NCBI RefSeq assembly: GCF_017811755.1
Contig: NZ_JADDJF010000020.1
Span: forward strand, 1 to 64,000
Origin: Pararhodobacter sp. SW119
Lineage (GTDB): Bacteria; Pseudomonadota; Alphaproteobacteria; Rhodobacterales; Rhodobacteraceae
Length of the DNA stretch: 64,000 nt
Reading direction: 5' to 3'
The position numbers and the translations under genes were made by a program. The notes beneath the pieces were generated by a model. It did no database searches and was not told where the DNA came from. It saw only the letters and a list, made by a program, of their open reading frames with translations. This document shows positions 63,501 through 64,000 of the stretch, in pieces (the first letter of the stretch is position 1; each line of letters starts with the position of its first letter).

Positions 63501-64000
63501 CAGGCGGAAGGTGCCGCCGGTGGCGTTGATCGTGACCCTCTGGACTTCGTTGCCGCTGCCGCTGCCTTGCGTCACCGTCTGGACCGTGGCGAGGCCGAAG
63601 CCGAACATAGCGCCGAAATCGAGGTCGAACGCGACGTCGTTGGTCGAGGGATCGTAGATCGCCTTCAGCGTGTTGGGGCCGAGGCCGAGGTTTGCGGCGA
63701 CCTCGACCATCAGTTCCTGGACGCTGCCGAAGGCGAGGTCGGTGATGCCGTTGCCGTCGATGTCCGGGCGCAGCATATCGCCGCTTTCGAACAGCGGATC
63801 GAGCACCGTCGTCCTGAACGCGGTGGCGATGTCGATCAATTCGCCCAATGTCTTGCCGGTATAGGGGATCTCGGTGCTGAGCGCCGTGCTCTGCGACATG
63901 GCGACGAACACATCGATGACCTGCTTGAGCATGCCCATGACGTCGTTGGGCGAGACATTGGCAAAGTTCAGCAGGTCGGCACCGCCCGGTTCGGTGAGCC
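42600..64000 (-). CDS. Giant modular secreted protein with C-terminal metzincin protease domain (5' end beyond window)
   Basis: The frame is open from the window edge to the TGA at 42600: at least 7,132 residues and no stop, with the N-terminus outside. Order from the visible N-terminal side: long beta-repeat stretches with EF-hand-like DTSGDGVLSASEL and DLDGDGVLQ motifs (63.9-58 kb); an RTX-like block with GGAGNDVIDLSG and GGAGDDTIKG (57.3-57.7 kb); alternating RTX-like turns and about 95-residue modules of the pattern EVQxLTIxATGGTFxLxFDGQTTGDIAFD...VxxALExL (at least 14 copies); Calx-beta-like domains (52.7-54.2 kb); RTX-like stretches (45.0-47.7 kb); two LamG/ConA-like domains (43.4-44.7 kb); and a metzincin domain with HELGHLVGIEHD and a Met-turn GFMSD. 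It ends VIDWNKSFMGFQPASDGA. Almost no cysteine is present. Such proteins are surface or matrix adhesins/proteases dependent on calcium. The exporter genes follow directly. Whether it starts with a LEPR-XLL-type signal cannot be seen. Confidence 0.93.
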   Translation of the reverse strand, partial: LTEPGGADLLNFANVSPNDVMGMLKQVIDVFVAMSQSTALSTEIPYTGKTLGELIDIATAFRTTVLDPLFESGDMLRPDIDGNGITDLAFGSVQELMVEVAANLGLGPNTLKAIYDPSTNDVAFDLDFGAMFGFGLATVQTVTQGSGSGNEVQRVTINATGGTFRLAFPDANGTPEFTADLGHNATATQVKNALTALSGIGSTDIAVTGGNGGPYTVTFQNSLGNKNVAELQSDSSQLTGGAFPLDFGASLGDIASIETTGALSMEADLNGGLTFRIDLTPSQEVAINPSVFTPDNKASVTVEAETEGDTTVQVLTVNNANAGTYVLSDNSNTTGAIDFDANAQGADSVKAALEAAGFTVDSVTGGALTDGNDRVYTITFGTDPNVLLAATPVDLEGPADNGILFGDANFDLDLVNRPAVVTATTTQGSGDDDEVQSVAVLNADGGTFTLTFDGQTTGDIAFNASAGVVETALEGLTNIVGVSVTKQTAGAYTVYTITFDDPGNQDVAQISADGSGLVNTASFGDISVTVSKDITNGSLADLADDVRKAINTQLASDGHLTLGFVNSDGVLTTGTIAQGASKTAGHAPLTKMTSDIAFTLLLSVDGQDRTVNGRLRAVDVLDTSGDGVLSASELNTAATMGNIVDGLQAAINRALGSAGLGGFSVTVANDAGKLKLTLDSVPNTGDTLELAFRSPIRVDAGGGRISLSMESVRISMFDLEPGTTIERLAQVSASFDDPAFQQLGLLSAPTRFDGTTTDDIEFSLIVNGTSYDVELLASSTTVNTSLDDLRAQLQSAVDTALGAEAGLLSVVRIDPEGNRLAIKANPGVETLAINVPDTANNGAITELGLDAGQGATLRAKATGFSLEDVTLDGSFKLVADNLTLNATLGFLGLTATGGGTLDTDGTFFDAGFDFALMNPEDGTAVIPVAVLTEALGDGLFLFDSADATRDADGNLQTGIVDGTFSAALGFELDVSPDVGLSGLDSLTASLTIAAASFNPLTETPNVTVDFSGADLDILNQFRDLSFADIVSGLRAMIGLLQQFSDSEAMQLRLPLIERSVAEMLAAVDEFAAVVEEIANDPAGAVQELNDLLVAKLGLPTGTNLLSFDTTEKTLDFDFSFGLGASLSQPFSLDLSDAGLPDFLTSLVGVSASGNLAVNADIAFDLGFGLKLDTRELIIDAADTGLTAGASASGQDLDFKAQVGPFGLFVEGGSASLAGSIALGLANNIIVDFNDIGSFDFETVTPTANVTGTGSVNLPLLIGTDDFKQSIGDLGATIDLPDLFAGTGGLNFNLPNDILDYFNNLELPSIFALLADPSVVVSGIDRALQFLQETLNGQIMGVDLPFVGDLLADNPASNFIEGFRANFLTPLVNTLRENNANLDGLTDFVRNTIFDVFGPGGIDLLKDSNGDSLITIDDVVYTGATIGSLFATPSSDDNKFAQFDFELGKTFTFSTDEIEFDLGIDALGISAAFQPTVTIDFDLKFGFGVHEEIGFYFVTSHDDEIGLDITIDFGTDNGYVLAAPGGDSRAEVEGRLLFLALNVLDGVDLDGDGVLQRVNGDGKREISQLFLSGAVDIVAPGEAGTAREGRLTIPDLISTPASEIFKPELSGGAVLRAQAEVDFSTISEDLGGFLPSISTDLLIDFGFSITPDDGFVVNDPDVVFANVSLDLGSFISDFAGPLLHDFAEVLEPAAPILGPDGFLNMRIPLLSDLMGKTITGKDLIVLFDPKNGPTVVAVLDFIEELFFLMDLVNSADPSGNLSLNFGHLVLTAATDEAKSTTNYGGYIDADDIIELGFGDLRSVSKLELDGTQTGKLAGASAPTSSAPQPSSTQRFTSGVTQDGAINFHILEPETIFKLILGQPDVTLFTASLPTFGFDFFFRQEVPIVGPLVGFFSGGVSGSVSTTVGFDTRGLEQFIASENPAHLLNSFFIDASGDPFLTLGATIAVGAGVSIGPAKFGAEGGIDATIFFDFADLDGDDKVRINEMAANLAANEFNPLAIFDISGKLEFFLRAFIEVNLLLFKISESFEFVRLTLFEFNIPFERPAILGSQSGDTLTLNIGPNAEARLQGDTRDIAETIHVESVGANSVIVWSEQFGVSKATALAGGALSLYRFDNVSKIIVDGGAGNDVIDLSGVTHSGIHAIVRGGAGDDTIKGTANADQLFGGAGNNTIHGIGGDNEIFGGPGNDTIHAGIGNDTIFSGAGNDTINLSLGGDNVVDAGPGNNTITGGSDQDVYDLAGFGSEMVINADGTLDKIDASKVSKNLTYFLVGDKIYIGADQTGSLPADFGSLSVPFHETDHFTNVFDSRVIVNNAGSISEIIGGSLTDVFHVFQTSAINLDGGKGDDRYIFWQDHGTINATVDDSSDTWNSDLIEVMGTDGGDTFTLTDSDIIFGSSTVTYAPPAAGGSMLQIKLKTRGGGDNITIESTAATVPVRVDAGAGDDTVTVGTGLVDNIRGTSLPGENAPFGLGPLVLVGGTGHDALIIDDSADTVANDGNITAFMETRVGVEDPVEVGVVSGLGMTLNVFGEAMEGRVEFEGFGAVDVRLGSGDDLFTVGGERGFVTETEIEVTTQTDGASGTNEVQIVLITSPEPRFFKLKYGEESTDPILHTAPAADVKAALVDIGIDPNDISVSKSVSGNEITLTVTFEGNLAETDVSELRAFDLGLFPPERLENIGPFVHTISGMTMISGGAGDDEINIIATNEIDSAIELANFSATSLETIESDLVTVTTTTDGVRGVTSEVVTLQIDADIGYFTLQFADPDGTETVPGAEQTVPLPFDVSAADLKAAIEALRLVGSGFIDEVSKVGDVFTITFNNLLGNLPDLVAVDLPMYIDAGAGNDTFNVQSINAQTFLFGGEGDDTTNLNVELTPLGRIAGLTTIDRMPGSRPTQVKPEDGGINDLITIDGAGGSDHYFMYLFGGDANSLINAFDSGAANDGFDTLEIVGTPDANLFLLRAAVALDGLAFVSMLKPAIVPEPGEEVAAALNQPQHDVERINYDTNLESITIFALGGDNQFMIDDTRAAITIFGGDGDDFFQVGQLYKSQRTPAAGVPNADVFATLETTRGFLSNGVSAPMQIFGGAGDDEFVIYHNLAPLQLFGEADNDFFLIRAFALIGSSDNLRERTDVSTGAGANTVMYAVNAPVKIDGGTGFNTLIVIGTEFNDDFVITEDGIYGAGINVEYINIQSIEVDGAEGDDRFFILGTAEGTVTKITGGLGSDTFFVNGETPPVISNDLLGHSGLISHYIDSLIGEEQGSFAGTKVNGISANVADDDEPAIRILQPGGESIVSQARGDTASYHIVLTRKPENDAEVVVNAVAPQGIKLLDNGDLVDGLALTFTAANWDVPQQVQFKAGQQGSAEIATSRDGGTGETEVQLLSINATKGSFSLTFDGNTTGTIIFDPHNLNQVRQDIEDKLNGLAPINVEVSRTGTTFRIEFLGTEATNVSELAANFELTADGSFGLFAFDIEGSVGNFISHRVQVQEGVAGQGTDTIAGLFVAAEVPAGERTLSLAGAGLPGFILAQGDDALRGATVKIIAGSGIGQTRVVIANDGNKLTVSESWFTGLDETSRIEILRYAGVMLPSLAVTIVGDDAPALDVRETGGGTWAVEADEIHGFFTDGQTDALRLVDSITVSLAAAPTGNVTVDLSALDGFGTEQLYFVVPDGANFNIVDSLTFTSTNWKDAQTLYVMGVDDDLTEGFHRQRMTLSASGGGYGGVTSSLVVDIWDNEVPMALVLESDGSTNVIETGDGNFDGAGATDAPPEWIANDDYQVVLTRAPEAGEVVTVALIADPTRTDRGGGLLGIRSLTQQVELRIDGGVWGFMQELTFDIDNWFTPQTVQVRAADDDRVDGGDSKSFATQLDLANAIQGPLIINGGPSEDRSADLEREPAMLPGETNFKPSIGEVTDASSFTVTIDMSANVAGTTSVSTAVQGGSAGSASVTENTKGDAGSNTDEIQVLTVDARIGTFKLQVGSDATTLTGEIDFDADDPDGVATQIEDELNGQLTGNPVSVVAAGSTFFITFDSSLDDVALLQVVDSSLRKVNAYVTTEEEGGAGDNEIQHLTIRGATGGTFKLEFDGQFTGDIAFDRDDTDTVAAAIQTALAGLDFGESEPGVPITASVVAEGTTFIITFSDTTDVNIDQLTVDFSGLEINETQRLRIEASSGTFKLALQDPNINGGVPLTTGEITFSQDLGTLETNIAAALAALGGITAGDVEVKAEDGGALGVFVDITFIGSLSDTNTAQLQVVDSSLERTVTEAIEAKFGSELTDETLDQLIDLTVEITQGPGKNKQRIITGVEGTVAGEIILALARPWEGGFVVDALPIGPDNEFNRDPSQFTLEATHPNLLVDENEETDFLILNDTDSVVSFDGNPGGVELPAGALTVTEDRLYGLGMTAGEDQVAIGSGADQITVNGGITYFGLDEIFINLGSGDNRITIEDTHAGSTTINAGDGDDEFFVHAVSGQTYLNGGAGADAFTVTDAGLVSGIGNLLTITGDMPEVRPVHLVRGSGAQGGFIAPMEDRADLMINATGGTFTLSYDGQTTGDIAVGSSAGFIEGELVALSNITAGQVVVERIANDIYRIHFEGGLAGTGAEALLEIDDTKVTGAFVDPVDAIQSFTVEATGGSFEIGFTDPTTGIVQFTNSLDFNVSAEYVRLALEDLDDIKVGDVEVERFGSTYRVTFMNNLGSQAIALLQFNGHKLTSEGPVDTLTVDDSANPDDTTMLLTSSSITGLGMPGVNEIQTLRLNATEGDFELSFTGAEVTTLRDGLPGQNEVQQLSIIAQNGTFSLSLNGVGDTSNISFDASDPTTVASGIEVALNSLLGADSVAVEALDAFTFLITFLDPAETDVAQFQVDGSGLINKTASLAHDISGAELQAALEGLAGIGTGNVRVDHNDDVHVIRFRGILANTDVPELVVSNHTLARTVELAGGALASQSDGLIEVATRQQGITALALNEIQRLTIDATGGTFTLAFGDAVTGPLAHDISGGQLQLALEALDGINAGDVSISVRDDVGSGVFDIEFVRGLSSTDLNALIVDSTNLTGGSAQAAIQTLQNGGDTGVNQVQVLTVEATAGSFTLTLEVPGLAGPFITGDIAFDASADEVRRALQHALASALTDAEDVTTVPEAFKSDFAVSRVNNTYLISFQGKARTLDGGPGVSFLVVDGDAAFSASGGATVVTRTDGINYYGIEQLNIITGSGDNIINVQGTSTGSYLDTETTLAATNITLGSGDDRVFVSSNADLDHNTVFATDGTADVFEFLTGNLDDIRGNLNFDFGDGRHRLLISDEAQTENKTVTISDQIDPSTKDGESLSDVSAAEIQIKGLAIGDITYGAAATGNFYDGIGYWTGWGDDVVGIDGTHLRAGERTTTMLNTGLGDDHVTVDLQADEDGFFVLNTAGGRASANPQDFVDENGNLIDGRTDHDTVRAAASTLPLIIFGGFGHDDIIAGQGDDVVFGDFGRVQYVAEATDTPQSEPLIAVFGFGGRGDMISSDIVDPRWIISRHLTLGETNIIEGQGGDDVLVGGAKGDFIDGGYGRDLIFGDAVELFRRDVVVGAMPLSAITDPRFRALLGQVIYSRNDIPASLQGLAALPDDQYDTGEVLVDGVAQAPRYLNPGLLPDWAEYQIIELFHSFDIEASDDGTFGDDYIAGGPGENTIFGQLGDDIIQGNGSIAGAVGENVLNRILNFSAAIELETATFGEGDRFQALDVSDIPLNGTTVDGGSNTILLSEHSFVEGQRIAYWGSDIGGLKSGGLYAVHVIDQNTIQLSAPVGAARIVNGQIELTPDQFVDQYLLAITPSFEAVTDDDSVIEGGGGSDMIFGNLGQNDIIGGSSSLYSLGEREQRPDGTNFIFGGAGTRIDRNHFVTADNNTDEHGNIVIDLDQVHARNASAIAGNNANIYRLVGVNGEDGGSFLRFNYDNPDLPGYSQDLWIIPRAVELLDYTPGGPDFDADSAASDIGPDKDDARGNEIHGESGDDYIYGMAGNAIIFGGAGDDRIIGGWGSDWISGGTGNDGILGDDGRLFTARYTAASTTINPADPNSYAELLNGVLKVDELDKLISTPGNILQAVINKSLVGYPDIGRLYYAADLTPFNVDSNTDMQDPNFEPLFSNDIIYAGLGNSFVHGGAGDDAMMGAEALQTFYDAPINPGDVLHFDNTSQEFADYDEYEPRVAIEPFLLNFETMQEILALTPNILPDYLALEMGLAAGTTVADIERDEHGMPVNDVSIAETAMFGDLGNDWMVGGPDNNVLFGGFGHDLLNVDNDHGTNGGLNDQEDPLNINIQDFAFGGGGRDVLIANSSGDRLVDWIGEFNSFIVPFAPFGAFTVTRAPSPGIVQFLYDYSEALGADPTRADDMGTDHDRNGEPHGELGLVTQRDGSLWRDQSGAPSDPQPGNIPGGQRLSLRGVDFTSSTSSQAFAIDSGEWQVAQGQYQVSPEQSVGDAFNIQRHRFSQGDAVVYSHDGGTAIGGLVDGETYYVINLDNHNLMLAASAADAVAGTAINLTNLGSGSKHALSANKRSVTFDPASALEVSSNGDAAAVMHVGEYIPNYFEVLATISASKPLAGVKANGYVIFDYVSPTDFKFAGINVSTNKLEIGVRTVEGWTVLSQSNMRLLENTNYDLLLSVNGTTATLIVDGGRPLSYSFDARTNSDGFTYGLNYGMVGLGADNSVSSINSMVVQRLMPETTLSLADDFEDGSADDFAAPLAGDWTVVDGRYVGNPDATGLAAVPYDLVIRPNSSIELTGTFTAAGLGGFIFDHYSNNEYKFAGIFGDSKHVVIGHVAKNGKVTYDAVATVSFLPSDVDQFDLRITLKGATVSVALGVEDGSGNMVYHEVVGHVFNAVVVDGQFGLLGLNGTVSFDRVAMATDDPEYLYVSDPMLGAATPAWTDAVPAALTAADVVLVLGAAVDRLVMALDLDGSTAAWLLDVEIRIADLPELMLGTFSDGTIILDVDAAGHGWFVDPTPYDDTEYRATSDGLRALPNSKAEGRMDLLTVVMHELGHLVGIEHDYGGFMSDTLEAGIRLAPPTCGAAKMPVGDARVLIFDEESAQLVERDEARPLSNLGKGQSRSVPDDDDLLLEVSSSDYQGRGNGKGNGSIGNGSGKALESLIGKQVIDWNKSFMGFQPASDGA
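42972..43004 (-). other. Metzincin active site of the giant protein
   Basis: Codons for HELGHLVGIEH give the HExxHxxGxxH zinc site of metzincins (matrixin/serralysin-like), followed by DYGGFMSDTL, in which FMSD supplies the Met-turn. All three histidines and the glutamate are present, so protease activity is plausible. Confidence 0.85.
45000..47700 (-). repeat. RTX-like calcium-binding nonapeptide region of the giant protein
   Basis: Scattered groups of GGxGxDxxx turns code here, for example GESGDDYIYGMAGNAIIFGG, GGAGDDRIIGGWGSDWISGG, GGAKGDFIDGGYGRDLIFG and GQGDDVVFGDFG. They are less regular than in classical RTX toxins, separated by long inserts of beta-rich sequence. Confidence 0.8.
48650..50440 (-). 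repeat. Tandem about 95-residue modules in the giant protein, block A
   Basis: At least five consecutive units with the pattern EIQxLTIDATGGTFTLAF...G.LAHDISGxxLQxALExLxGI..GDVxV...V..I.F...L...D...L.V. Copies are diverged in DNA, so they are old or selected to differ. Adjacent units are separated by linkers of 5-15 residues. Confidence 0.8.
51230..52190 (-). repeat. Tandem about 95-residue modules in the giant protein, block B
   Basis: Three units in a row: one with EIQVLTVDARIGTFKLQVG, one with EIQHLTIRGATGGTFKLEFDG and one with TQRLRIEASSGTFKLALQD. The same module recurs alone near 53.8, 55.7 and 56.2 kb and in three copies at 62.4-63.6 kb. Confidence 0.8.
57280..57660 (-). repeat. Regular RTX block in the giant protein
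   Basis: The most regular nonapeptide series of the gene: GGAGNDVIDLSG, GGAGDDTIKGTA, GGAGNNTIHGIG, GGPGNDTIHAGI, GAGNDTINLS and GPGNNTITGG. It should form a calcium-loaded beta roll, which in other secreted proteins drives folding after export. Confidence 0.88.

Overview
The window is GC-rich DNA from an alphaproteobacterium. Rhodobacterales is my best guess, based on a VPLPA-type C-terminal sorting signal (32.7-33.3 kb) and on phage/element genes typical of that order (DUF6362, DUF6511, DUF7220, DUF3489). No species can be named from the sequence alone. It divides into an accessory mosaic (about 0-35.0 kb) and a secretion operon with an extremely large substrate-like gene (35.1-64 kb).

Left edge (0-1.5 kb): a 5'-truncated rsgA-like GTPase fragment, a decayed IS256-family transposase and an intact tRNA-Ser(CGA) with its own terminator. 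Immediately after the tRNA comes a minus-strand type I restriction-modification operon, hsdR-hsdS-(PrrC-like anticodon nuclease)-hsdM (1.5-8.4 kb). Upstream of it lie a small HTH-like gene and the 3' stump of a serine recombinase. A PD-(D/E)xK-like orphan (9.3 kb) follows. Next is a complete, translationally coupled four-gene recombinase cassette (64-aa protein, DUF2924, serine recombinase, HTH-like protein; 9.7-12.0 kb). The stump and the complete cassette are diverged relatives, so the area looks like remains of two related elements side by side.

Phage-like backbone (12.2-34.9 kb, mostly plus strand): HTH protein, Sak4-like RecA-fold ATPase, an SSB-like protein, DUF6511 zinc-finger protein, HNH endonuclease, PD-(D/E)xK exonuclease with four candidate Fe-S cysteines, RecD/Dda-type helicase, Toprim/VapE primase-helicase, RuvC-like resolvase, DUF6362 and a ParB-methyltransferase fusion. 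Interspersed cargo includes an IetAS-type AAA ATPase/subtilase defence pair (22.0-25.5 kb), an alpha/beta hydrolase, an EamA transporter, DUF1330 and an unrecognised protein. Two intergenic stretches of about 600 bp carry dense short inverted/direct repeats with different core motifs (GGTTGGGAC and GGAGTCCA). The backbone ends abruptly at a frameshifted, truncated gene near 35.0 kb. No virion structural or packaging genes other than that remnant are seen.

Secretion operon (minus strand, 64 to 35.1 kb): a gene of more than 7,100 codons, open at the window edge, encodes a modular extracellular protein with about 95-residue repeats, EF-hand-like and RTX-like calcium motifs, Calx-beta-like and LamG-like domains and a C-terminal metzincin site HELGHLVGIEHD. 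Behind it, tightly packed, are DUF3467, a GAF-HlyD fusion, a PqqD-M50 protease-HlyD fusion, a short SecA-like ATPase and a soluble HlyD-type adaptor. There is no ABC transporter or TolC in view. The arrangement suggests a non-canonical export and processing machine dedicated to the giant protein, and it is the most interesting system in the window.
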